The notes under the pieces: model-generated | Told to the model about the DNA's origin: nothing | Databases searched by the model: none | The model's input: only the letters and a program-made list of their open reading frames with translations | Shown here: positions 36,231 to 43,914 of the stretch, one piece after another | Layout: the number at the start of each line of letters is the position of its first letter | Position numbering within the stretch: position 1 is the stretch's first letter | Source of the DNA: JBPEWY01 sp965224095 | Lineage (GTDB): Bacteria; Bacteroidota; Bacteroidia; Flavobacteriales; Flavobacteriaceae | DNA: 64,000 nt | Direction: 5' to 3' | Assembly (NCBI GenBank): GCA_965224095.1 | Contig: OZ245039.1 | Coordinates: 248,001 to 312,000 of the forward strand | Position numbers and translations under genes: made by a program

Positions 36231-36355
36231 AGGTAAATAATTGATTATCAACTATATTTTTTATTTATTTGGTAAAAGTGCCCGTTTGAAACATTACCCC
36301 ATTTGATGTATATGAAGACGGGTGTTTTGTAAAAAAGAAAACCGCGATAGGGTAC

Positions 36356-36387
36356 AAAAAAAACGACTGCCAGAAGCAGCCGTTTTT
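36356..36387 (-). terminator. Terminator of the OmpA-family lipoprotein gene
   Basis: In the minus-strand reading, stem AAACGGCTGC/GCAGTCGTTT (one wobble) with a 5-base loop is followed by a T-run. It lies 22 bases after the stop codon. Confidence 0.85.
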
Positions 36388-36408
36388 CATAGATTTATAA
36401 AAGAAGGT

Positions 36409-37278
36409 TTACTCTCCGTTCTCGGCAGCTTCTTTCATTCCTTCCTCAATCATATTGTAAAACTGATCCAGTTTAGGTAATACCACAATACGGGTTCTTC
36501 TGTTTTTAGCACGCCCGGCGGCGGTATCGTTACCGGCCAGCGGCACATACGAACTCCTTCCGGCAGCGGTCATTCGCTCCGGAGGAACATTAAAGTCATT
36601 CTGTAATACCCGTACAATGGCTGTAGCGCGTTTTACGCTCAGATCCCAGTTATCTTCCAGTACGGAACTCTTATACGGAACATTGTCGGTATGTCCTTCC
36701 ACCATAAAATCCATATCCGGTTTATCCAGTACTACTTTAGCTACTTTGCTCAATACATTTTTAGCATTGGAAGAAATGGTATAGCTTCCCGTTTTAAAGA
36801 GCAGCTTATCGGAAATGGATATAAAAACCACTCCTTTTTCCACATTTACTTCAATGTCTTCATCGGCTAAATTACCCAGTGAGCCTTTTAAGCTGGTAAC
36901 CAGTGCCAGCGTTACCGAATCTTTCCGGGTAATGGCATCCTGCAAGCGCCGGATAGTCATATCTTTTTCCTTCAGGCTCTCCAGCGATTTTTCGAGGTTT
37001 TCAGCGCCTTTTTTGGTCAGATCGGTAAAGTCGCCAATTTGTTTAATCAATTCTCCGTTAGTAGCATTAAGCGAAGCTACCTGGCTTTCCAGCGATTGAT
37101 TTTTCGAGCTCAGCGCGGCTTTATCTTCCAGGCATGAATTTAATTTAACCGTTGCCGAATTTAATAAATCCTGAGTCTCTTTATGCTGTGCTTCGAGTTC
37201 GGCAAATTTTTTCTGAGACACACAGGAACCTAATAAAAGTGAGGCGCCCAGCCCCAGTAAAGCGAATTTTTTTATCAT
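36409..37278 (-). CDS. OmpA-family peptidoglycan-binding lipoprotein
   Basis: A 289-residue protein starting MIKKFALLGLGASLLLGSC; the lipobox Cys is near residue 19. A long coiled coil (about 25-130) is followed by an OmpA C-terminal domain (about 150-265) with VEGHTDNVPY, LSVKRATAIVRVLQ and GRSSYVPLAGNDTAAGRAKNRRTRIVV, the residues that grip diaminopimelate-type peptidoglycan. It probably links the outer membrane to the cell wall. An ATG 3 codons upstream is also possible. A clean TAnnTTTG box precedes it. Confidence 0.92.
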   Translation of the reverse strand: MIKKFALLGLGASLLLGSCVSQKKFAELEAQHKETQDLLNSATVKLNSCLEDKAALSSKNQSLESQVASLNATNGELIKQIGDFTDLTKKGAENLEKSLESLKEKDMTIRRLQDAITRKDSVTLALVTSLKGSLGNLADEDIEVNVEKGVVFISISDKLLFKTGSYTISSNAKNVLSKVAKVVLDKPDMDFMVEGHTDNVPYKSSVLEDNWDLSVKRATAIVRVLQNDFNVPPERMTAAGRSSYVPLAGNDTAAGRAKNRRTRIVVLPKLDQFYNMIEEGMKEAAENGE

Positions 37279-37313
37279 AATGTTCATTTTTTGGTTTAAT
37301 GCGCAATCAACCC

Positions 37314-37321
37314 CAAATGTA
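37314..37321 (-). promoter_or_regulatory. -7 element (TACATTTG) of the OmpA-family gene
   Basis: On the minus strand TACATTTG matches TAnnTTTG exactly and lies about 36 bases before the start codon. A -33 TTG is not obvious. Confidence 0.5.
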
Positions 37322-37354
37322 TGTAAAAACTGAGGTATGATCCTTCATTTTTCG

Positions 37355-38356
37355 TTAATCTTTTACTAATTGGGAATACTTTTTTTTATGATATACGAAG
37401 TATTCCCAGACAATAGATGTACAATCGTAATATTTATCGGTAAAAGGACCCTTATTTCTTTTTTCGAGCATTGTCCTTACATGGGCGTAGTAACTTATAT
37501 GGGCCTTCACAATAGCCCGGACATGGCTGAATTTTCCCTGCAATAAGAAATACACGCCGGTTATGCCATCGAGTACCAATCGGTAAAACACCAGGGTAAG
37601 CGCCCTGGATAACGGTAGGTTTTTGGTGATGGAAAACAGGGAATTCCTGAAATTCAGAAAGGTTTTTTGAGGGTTCATTTTATCCAGGGTGGCACCTCCT
37701 ACGTGGTAAACCACCGAGGTTCCGGCATACCATACTTCATAGCCCCGGTTTTGTATTCTCCAACAGAGGTCAATCTCTTCCTGATGTGCAAAGTAGTCCT
37801 CGTCAAAACCGTCAAGTTCCCAAAAAACATCGCGCCGGATGCACATACAGGCCCCGCTGGCCCAGAAGATCTTCCGGGAATCGTTATACTGCCCTTCGTC
37901 TTTTTCTATCGATTCAAAAATACGTCCCCTGCAATACGGATAGGCCAGCTGATCGATAAATCCGCCTGCCGCTCCTGCATATTCAAAATAATCTCTTCGG
38001 TTGTAATCCAGAATTTTAGGCTGCACCACGGCTATACGGGTATTGCCTTCCATAAGTCTGATTATCGGGTTCAGCCAACCGGGACTTGCTTCAATATCGG
38101 AATTTAACAGGCAGTACACATCGGCATCCACCTGTTTCAGTGCCTGATTGTATCCGCCGGCATACCCTTTGTTTTCCGGGTTCTTAATACATTTTACCTG
38201 CGGATGATGTTGTTTCATATAGTTCAGCGAATCGTCGGTAGAGGCATTATCGGCCACATATACATCTGCCTGGCCTGAGTGTTCCAGTACCGATGGTAAA
38301 AAAGTTTCCAGTAATTTTTTTCCGTTCCAGTTTAATATGATAATCGCTACCTTCAA
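37355..38356 (-). CDS. Family 2 glycosyltransferase
   Basis: A 333-residue GT-A fold enzyme. It opens VAIIILNWNGKKLLE and shows DNASTDDSL, NKGYAGGYNQAL, the metal/nucleotide-binding stretch LLNSDIEASPGW and a late acceptor motif FDEDYFAHQEEIDLCWR, typical of rhamnosyltransferase-like GT2 proteins. It transfers sugars onto envelope glycans or lipids on the cytoplasmic side. A C-terminal amphipathic helix may touch the membrane. It lies 6 bases downstream of the HsdR_N-like gene on the same strand. Donor and acceptor cannot be told from the sequence. Confidence 0.9.
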   Translation of the reverse strand: MKVAIIILNWNGKKLLETFLPSVLEHSGQADVYVADNASTDDSLNYMKQHHPQVKCIKNPENKGYAGGYNQALKQVDADVYCLLNSDIEASPGWLNPIIRLMEGNTRIAVVQPKILDYNRRDYFEYAGAAGGFIDQLAYPYCRGRIFESIEKDEGQYNDSRKIFWASGACMCIRRDVFWELDGFDEDYFAHQEEIDLCWRIQNRGYEVWYAGTSVVYHVGGATLDKMNPQKTFLNFRNSLFSITKNLPLSRALTLVFYRLVLDGITGVYFLLQGKFSHVRAIVKAHISYYAHVRTMLEKRNKGPFTDKYYDCTSIVWEYFVYHKKKYSQLVKD

Positions 38357-38362
38357 AATATA

Positions 38363-38809
38363 TTAATCGCCATATGACGGGATCTCCTTTAAAAATACAT
38401 ACTGTTTTTCGTCGTAATCCATTTTACAATAATAATGGGTCAATCCGTTGGTTACCATGAGATAATCAGACCGGAGGGCGAGATTATACCGTGCTATCTG
38501 ATCAAAACTATGCTGAGTAATTGTTACTTCTGGGCGTTTGCACTCTACCAGCAAACGTATACTGCCATCCGGCCGGAATACAACAATATCGTAACGTTTC
38601 TTTTGTGTGTGAACCCATAAAGTCTTTTCCACATTTACCAGGGTTTTCGGATATTTCTTTTCCGTGATCAGAAAATGAACCGTATGCTGACGTACCCATT
38701 CCTCCGGTTGTAATATCACGAACTTTTTACGAATTACATCAAAAATATAGTGTTTATTTTCGCTATTTTTGAGACGGAAGTGATACGCTGGAAAATTGAG
38801 CCGCTGCAT
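38363..38809 (-). CDS. HsdR N-terminal-like (PD-(D/E)XK) small protein
   Basis: A 148-residue protein similar to the N-terminal nuclease-like domain of type I restriction HsdR subunits. The possible nuclease core reads RYDIVVFRPDGSIRLLVECKRPEV, giving D-x(n)-E-C-K, a PD-(D/E)XK layout. No HsdS, HsdM or helicase part is present, so this is not a type I restriction system. Its place beside holA is common in Bacteroidetes. It may act in repair, but this is not known. Divergent from holA, with a shared upstream region. Confidence 0.75.
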   Translation of the reverse strand: MQRLNFPAYHFRLKNSENKHYIFDVIRKKFVILQPEEWVRQHTVHFLITEKKYPKTLVNVEKTLWVHTQKKRYDIVVFRPDGSIRLLVECKRPEVTITQHSFDQIARYNLALRSDYLMVTNGLTHYYCKMDYDEKQYVFLKEIPSYGD

Positions 38810-38861
38810 GGATTCAAAGTAACAAAGAACCCGCGAAAATTCCTAAGTAGAAATGGTGAAA

Positions 38862-38890
38862 TTGTACAGCCGCAGGAAACGGTACTTTTG
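38862..38890 (+). promoter_or_regulatory. Promoter of holA (TTG-N18-TACTTTTG)
   Basis: TTG at 38862 and TACTTTTG at 38883-38890 are spaced like the Bacteroidetes consensus TTTG-N19-TAnnTTTG. The -7 box lies 37 bases before ATG 38927 and so supports that start over the longer frame from 38750. Confidence 0.65.
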
Positions 38891-38926
38891 CGAACCGGAA
38901 ATAACAACAAAAAAACAAAGACTTCC

Positions 38927-39934
38927 ATGGACGAAGTAAAACAATTGGTGGCCGATATCAAACAGGGAAAATTAGCTCCGGTTTATTTTTTAATGGGGGA
39001 GGAGCCTTATTATATCGATAAGATTGCTCATTTTATTGAACATGCGGTTTTAACGGAAGAGGAGCGGGGTTTTAACCAGATGGTGCTTTATGGCAGGGAT
39101 GTGAGTATCGATGATATTGTAGCCCAGGCCAAGCGCTATCCGATGATGGCAGAGCGTCAGGTGGTTATTGTAAAGGAAGCACAGGACCTGTCAAGAACCA
39201 TCGAGAAATTAACCGATTATGTTTTACGGGTACAGCCTACCACGGTTTTGGTACTTTGTTATAAGTACAAACTTATTGATAAGCGCAAAAAGCTGTATAA
39301 GGCGCTGCGTGAACACGGAGTGATCTTTGAGAGCAAAAAACTCTATGAAAATCAGGTTGGCGACTGGATGCGCAGGGTACTTGCCGGTAAAAATTATTCG
39401 ATAAATCCCAAAGCGAGTTCGATGCTGGTTGAATTTTTGGGTACCGATCTGAGTAAAATTCATAACGAACTGGAGAAGCTGCAACTTATTTTACCGCCGG
39501 GGAGTGAAATAAGCCCGCAGGTTATTGAAGAGAATATCGGAATAAGTAAGGATTACAATAATTTTGAATTGCGAAAGGCCATTGGTGAAAGAGATATGGT
39601 AAAAGCCACCCGGATCATACAGTATTTTGCACAGAATCCTAAAGATAATCCGCTGGTGATGACCGTAGCGCTATTATACAATTTTTTTTCACAGCTATTG
39701 CATTACCACGGCCTGGAAGATCATTCGCAACGCAATGTGGCTTCCGCCCTGAGAATCAATCCGTATTTTGTTTCGGAATATCAAACTGCGGCCCGCAACT
39801 ACCCGATGAAAAAAGTAAGCAGGATCATTTCACATCTCCGAGAACTGGATGTAAAGAGCAAAGGTGTTGGCGCCAGCAATGTTACTTCCGGCGATCTTTT
39901 AAAAGAATTACTGGTTAAGGTAATGGCCGCTTAA
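38927..39934 (+). CDS. holA: DNA polymerase III delta subunit
   Basis: A 335-residue subunit of the clamp loader, which opens the sliding clamp. The chosen start gives MDEVKQLVADIKQGKLAPVYFLMGEEPYYID, the normal N-terminus; a longer frame overlaps the divergent neighbour and the promoter. Conserved blocks include YFLMGEEPYYIDKI, YPMMAERQVVIVKEAQ, LVEFLGTDLSKIHNELEKL and the C-terminal helical collar region with ALRINPYFVSEYQTAARNY. It overlaps the convergent DoxX gene by 4 bases. Confidence 0.93.
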   Translation: MDEVKQLVADIKQGKLAPVYFLMGEEPYYIDKIAHFIEHAVLTEEERGFNQMVLYGRDVSIDDIVAQAKRYPMMAERQVVIVKEAQDLSRTIEKLTDYVLRVQPTTVLVLCYKYKLIDKRKKLYKALREHGVIFESKKLYENQVGDWMRRVLAGKNYSINPKASSMLVEFLGTDLSKIHNELEKLQLILPPGSEISPQVIEENIGISKDYNNFELRKAIGERDMVKATRIIQYFAQNPKDNPLVMTVALLYNFFSQLLHYHGLEDHSQRNVASALRINPYFVSEYQTAARNYPMKKVSRIISHLRELDVKSKGVGASNVTSGDLLKELLVKVMAA

Positions 39935-40320
39935 TCTCCATTGGTTAGGCGATGATCCAGGCTGTGCTTCCCGGCTCCCAGAAGGAATACGGCTAAGAAT
40001 CCAATAAAATAGAGCAGCGGAAATTCCTTATCACCAAAAGAATCCTTAGCGTGAAATACAAAGGCCGCTACGAGCATGGTGATCATTGGCGGAATAGTAG
40101 CCCATTTTGTTTTATAGCCCAGGATGATCAATATAGGACACAGAAATTCACCAATTACAGCCAGAATCAGTGTCGGCGTTGCACCGATTCCCAGCGGATC
40201 GGGAAATTGTATTTCTTCTCCCGATAAGAGGGTCATAAATTTCGGGATTCCATGGGTGAGTAATAATGCTGAAAATCCTATGCGTAAAACGGCAAGTCCT
40301 AAATCGTTTTTAGTATTCAT
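39931..40320 (-). CDS. DoxX family membrane protein
   Basis: A 129-residue protein with four hydrophobic helices, the usual DoxX size. It begins with a helix containing RIGFSALLLTHGIPKF and shows GVIGEFLCPILIILGYKTKW-like spacing in its third region (AVIGEFLCPILIILG). DoxX proteins are small inner-membrane proteins linked to oxidative stress or quinone/thiosulfate chemistry in various bacteria; the role here is open. It follows the threonine dehydratase by 53 bases and overlaps holA by 4 bases. Confidence 0.85.
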   Translation of the reverse strand: MNTKNDLGLAVLRIGFSALLLTHGIPKFMTLLSGEEIQFPDPLGIGATPTLILAVIGEFLCPILIILGYKTKWATIPPMITMLVAAFVFHAKDSFGDKEFPLLYFIGFLAVFLLGAGKHSLDHRLTNGD

Positions 40321-40373
40321 TATGTATTCGGGTTAGTTTAGTGCCTGCTAAGCTAAAAAATAATACAGGATTT

Positions 40374-41315
40374 TCAAAAAGGGAGTTTTAAGACATCCAC
40401 ATTGCCACCGGACAGTACGACCCCCGTTTTTTTATCCTGAAAAAGATCTTTTCTTGCCAGAACAGCGGCCAGGGGAACCGCTGAGGAAGGCTCAATAACA
40501 AGCTTCATCCTCTCAAAAACCAGTTTCATAGCCTGGATAATTTCTTGTTCCGAAACGCAAATAATCTCATGGAGTAACTGTTGCATCAGGGAGAAATTAG
40601 CAACACCGAGATTGGTTCTTAGTCCGTCGGCCAGCGTATCGATGGTGGTATTAAATACCCGTTCCCCGGCTTTTATAGACCGGTAGGCATCATTTACATT
40701 CAGGGGTTCCCCTCCGATTACCGCAACCGGAGTATTGTGATAATGCGCGGCTAGCAGGGTCCCTGAAACGAGTCCGCCTCCTCCCACGGGTGTAAGCAGA
40801 TAGTCCAGAGCGGGGATATCCTGCAGGAGTTCGGAGGCTGCGGTTGACTGCCCCAGTATAACATGGATATCGTCGTAGGGATGAATAAAAGTAGCTCCCG
40901 TTTCTTTCTGAATCCTGGCGGCCGTGGCCTCGCGGGCTTCCAGTGTAGGCCGGCATAAAATTACCTCTCCGCCATAGCTCTTAACAGCCTCTTTTTTTAC
41001 TTTCGGAGCATTATCGGGCATAACAATAAAGGCCCGGGTTCCGCTTTCCAGTGCGGCTAATGCCAATCCCTGAGCAAAATTACCCGACGAATGGGTAACC
41101 ACACCTTTTTCCCGTTGTTCTTCGGTGAGTTGTAATACTGCATTTAAGGCACCTCGTATTTTAAAGGACCCGCCCCGCTGAAAGTTTTCACATTTAAAAT
41201 AAAGAGAAGCACCTGCTATTTTATCGATAGCCCGTGAAGTTAAAACCGGCGTACGATGCACCATAGGCTGTACCCTTTTAAAAGCATTCAGCACTTCCGC
41301 TTTTGAGGGAATCAT
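40374..41315 (-). CDS. Threonine/serine dehydratase (PLP fold type II)
   Basis: A 313-residue PLP enzyme. The lysine motif NFQRGGSFKIRGALNAV carries the Schiff-base Lys, SSGNFAQGLALAA is the substrate loop and VGGGGLVSGTLLA binds the PLP phosphate. The reaction is deamination of threonine or serine to 2-oxobutyrate or pyruvate, or serine racemisation. There is no C-terminal ACT-like regulatory domain, so it is of the catabolic short type. It is 9 bases downstream of the BCKDH E1 gene and likely co-transcribed, which links it to branched-chain/propionyl metabolism. Confidence 0.9.
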   Translation of the reverse strand: MIPSKAEVLNAFKRVQPMVHRTPVLTSRAIDKIAGASLYFKCENFQRGGSFKIRGALNAVLQLTEEQREKGVVTHSSGNFAQGLALAALESGTRAFIVMPDNAPKVKKEAVKSYGGEVILCRPTLEAREATAARIQKETGATFIHPYDDIHVILGQSTAASELLQDIPALDYLLTPVGGGGLVSGTLLAAHYHNTPVAVIGGEPLNVNDAYRSIKAGERVFNTTIDTLADGLRTNLGVANFSLMQQLLHEIICVSEQEIIQAMKLVFERMKLVIEPSSAVPLAAVLARKDLFQDKKTGVVLSGGNVDVLKLPF

Positions 41316-41324
41316 AGTTTGTTT

Positions 41325-43736
41325 TTATCGCAATTTAGGATATTTCCCCGGAAAAGACTCATGCATGATATGGTATATTTTTTCGAAAATATCCTCCGCA
41401 TTGGGTTTGGAGAAATAATCGCCATCGGTTGCATAAGCCGGCCGGTGTGCTTTGGCTGTAAGCGTTTGCGGAGCACTGTCTAAATATTTATAGGCACCCT
41501 GTTTTTCCAGAATTTCCTGCATCAGATAAGCAGAAGCTCCTCCCGGAACATCCTCATCGATAACCAGAAGGCGATTGGTTTTCTTAACGCTGTTAAGCAC
41601 TTCCTGTTTTATATCGAAAGGAAGCAGGGTTTGTGCATCTATAAGTTCAATATCAATATCCACTTCCTGGAGTTCCTGGGCTACCTGCTCCACGATACGC
41701 AGGGTAGACCCATAGGAAACTACGGTAATATCTTCACCTTCCCGGAGGGTTTCAATTACTCCGATAGGAGTTCTCAGCGTTCCCAGGTTCTCCGGCAGTT
41801 GTTCCTTTAAGCGATACCCGTTCAGGCATTCCACAATCAATGCCGGTTCATCACTAAGCATCAGGGTATTGTAAAAACCGGCTGCTTTTGTCATATTTCT
41901 GGGAACCAGGATATACATACCTCTGAGCAAATGGATAATGCCTCCCATTTGCGAACCGGCATGCCAGATTCCTTCCAGGCGATGACCCCGGGTACGCACG
42001 ATTACCGGTGCTTTTTGTTTTCCTACCGTACGGTATAACAGGGTAGCGAGGTCGTCGCTCATAATTTGCAGGGCATACATCAGATAATCCAGGTACTGGA
42101 TTTCAGCAATAGGGCGTAAGCCTCTCATAGCCATTCCAATTCCCTGACCCAATATGGTGGCTTCCCGTATTCCGGTATCGGCAATTCTGAGTTCTCCGTA
42201 TTTTTTTTGAAGTCCCTCCAGTCCCTGATTTACATCACCAATAGCACCGCTGTCTTCACCAAATACCAGCGCCTGCGGATATTTTGTAAATAATTTATCG
42301 AAATTATCGCGGAGTACAACCCGTCCGTCTACCATTGTGGTTTCCTCGGCATAGGTAGCGGGTATTTCGCTAATGTTGGTTGCTTTTCCGGGTCCTTCGT
42401 TGTATAAAAGTGCACTGTATTTGGGCTGGTTTCTGGTATAGAACGTATCGATCCACTGAATGAGCTGCGACTTGGCCGGAAATTGTTCTCCAATCAGATA
42501 CCGCAGTGTTTTACGTGCAAAAGAAGCCAGGTCTTTACGGATCGGATCGTCCAGGGCTATCAGATCGTTTTTAAGTTTATTTACGAAAGCCTTGTTGTGC
42601 GATTCCTGTGCTACTTTTTCAAGAGTATCTACCAGTACGGTTTTATCCTGTTTGATGGGTTTGAGAAAATCATTCCAGGCTTCTTTTTTTCCTTCCCGTA
42701 CGTTTCGTTTAATTTCTTTTTCGAGTCCCGTAAGCTCTTCATCGGTGGCAATACCATTGGCAATCATCCATTCCCGCATCTTGAGGTTACAATCGTGCTC
42801 GCGCTCCCAGTGAAGCCTTTCCTCGCTTTTGTAGCGTTCGTGCGATCCGGAGGTAGAATGCCCCTGGGGTTGGGTGAGTTCCTTTACGTGAATTAAAACG
42901 GGAACGTGTTGTTTTCGCGCTATGTCGCCCGCTTTTTGATATACTTCATTAAGCACCGGATAATCCCATCCGTTTACTACAAAAATTTCATATCCGTTTG
43001 CATCTTCGTTCCGCTGGAAACCGCTCAGGATTTCGGAAATATTCTCTTTCGTGGTCTGATGTCTGGCATGAACCGATATTCCGTATTGATCGTCCCATAC
43101 ACTAATAACCATAGGAACCTGTAATACCCCTGCGGCATTAAAGGTTTCAAAAAAGAGCCCTTCGCTGGTACTGGCATTTCCAATGGTTCCCCAGGCTACT
43201 TCATTCCCTTTGTCGGAGAATTTATCACCTGGCAGGTCTTTTTGATGCCGGTAAATCTTAGAGGCCTGTGCCAGCCCGAGAAGGCGGGGCATTTGCCCTG
43301 CCGTAGGGGAAATATCAGCGCTGCTGTTTTTTTGATGGAGTAAGTTTTTCCAGCTTCCGTCTTCATTCAGGCTGTGCGTCATAAAATGCCCGCCCATCTG
43401 CCTGCCGGCACTCATGGGTTCCGCCTCCATATCCGTATCGGCATATAACCCGGCAAAAAACTGCTTTACGGTAAGCTCTCCAATGGCCATCATAAAGGTC
43501 TGATCCCGGTAATAACCACTTCTGAAGTCTCCATTTTTAAAAGCCCGCGCCCATGCCAGTTGCGGCACTTCCTTTCCATCGCCAAAAATACCGAACTTGG
43601 CCTTTCCGGTCAGAACTTCTCTACGCCCCAGCAAACTGCATTCACGACTGGTTACCGCTATTTTATAATCACTAATAACCTGCTGTTGAAAATCTTGAAA
43701 GGAAATATCTTTTTTCAGGCTAGGATTATTTTGCAT
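41325..43736 (-). CDS. Branched-chain 2-oxoacid dehydrogenase E1, alpha-beta fusion
   Basis: An 803-residue single-chain E1 that decarboxylates 2-oxo acids and passes the acyl group to E2 lipoate. The N-terminal alpha part has the thiamine-diphosphate motif region (GNASTSEGLFFETFNAAGVLQVPMV) and GSHERYKSEERLHWERE; the C-terminal beta part has VFGEDSGAIGDVNQGLEGL, GIREATILGQGIGMAMRGLRP and LIDAQTLLPFD. Fused alpha-beta E1 is common in Bacteroidetes and provides branched acyl-CoA for iso-fatty acids. E2 and E3 genes are not here. A TTG-N20-TACTTTTG promoter lies just upstream. Confidence 0.92.
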   Translation of the reverse strand: MQNNPSLKKDISFQDFQQQVISDYKIAVTSRECSLLGRREVLTGKAKFGIFGDGKEVPQLAWARAFKNGDFRSGYYRDQTFMMAIGELTVKQFFAGLYADTDMEAEPMSAGRQMGGHFMTHSLNEDGSWKNLLHQKNSSADISPTAGQMPRLLGLAQASKIYRHQKDLPGDKFSDKGNEVAWGTIGNASTSEGLFFETFNAAGVLQVPMVISVWDDQYGISVHARHQTTKENISEILSGFQRNEDANGYEIFVVNGWDYPVLNEVYQKAGDIARKQHVPVLIHVKELTQPQGHSTSGSHERYKSEERLHWEREHDCNLKMREWMIANGIATDEELTGLEKEIKRNVREGKKEAWNDFLKPIKQDKTVLVDTLEKVAQESHNKAFVNKLKNDLIALDDPIRKDLASFARKTLRYLIGEQFPAKSQLIQWIDTFYTRNQPKYSALLYNEGPGKATNISEIPATYAEETTMVDGRVVLRDNFDKLFTKYPQALVFGEDSGAIGDVNQGLEGLQKKYGELRIADTGIREATILGQGIGMAMRGLRPIAEIQYLDYLMYALQIMSDDLATLLYRTVGKQKAPVIVRTRGHRLEGIWHAGSQMGGIIHLLRGMYILVPRNMTKAAGFYNTLMLSDEPALIVECLNGYRLKEQLPENLGTLRTPIGVIETLREGEDITVVSYGSTLRIVEQVAQELQEVDIDIELIDAQTLLPFDIKQEVLNSVKKTNRLLVIDEDVPGGASAYLMQEILEKQGAYKYLDSAPQTLTAKAHRPAYATDGDYFSKPNAEDIFEKIYHIMHESFPGKYPKLR

Positions 43737-43759
43737 GGAAATTGGTTTTTAAGCGTTTA

Positions 43760-43790
43760 CAAAAGTAGTTAAAAGATTCAATTTTTACAA
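43760..43790 (-). promoter_or_regulatory. Promoter of the E1 fusion gene
   Basis: In the minus-strand reading TTG (43790-43788) and TACTTTTG (43767-43760) are 20 bases apart, close to the Bacteroidetes consensus. The -7 box is 24 bases before the start codon. Confidence 0.6.
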
Positions 43791-43914
43791 CGGCCCTTTT
43801 CAGATTAAAATTGAATAATTAATAAAAAGAGGTTCAATAATCCGATAATTATTGAATATTATTTAATGAAATCACTATTTATTAAAAATATGTTAACCTT
43901 AAAATGCGAAGAAG

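Larger units (their letters stand above)
36104..36408. other. Intergenic stretch between transposase and OmpA-family gene
   Basis: 305 bases without a gene. It contains a hairpin terminator (36203-36230), the terminator of the OmpA gene (36356-36387) and a 16-base direct repeat GTGCCCGTTTRAAACA at 36122 and 36278 that differs at one base. Confidence 0.6.

Noticed and set aside
38750..38926. N-terminal extension of holA by 59 codons
   Set aside because: It would overlap the divergent HsdR_N-like gene and cross the TTG-N18-TACTTTTG promoter; the delta subunit begins normally at 38927.
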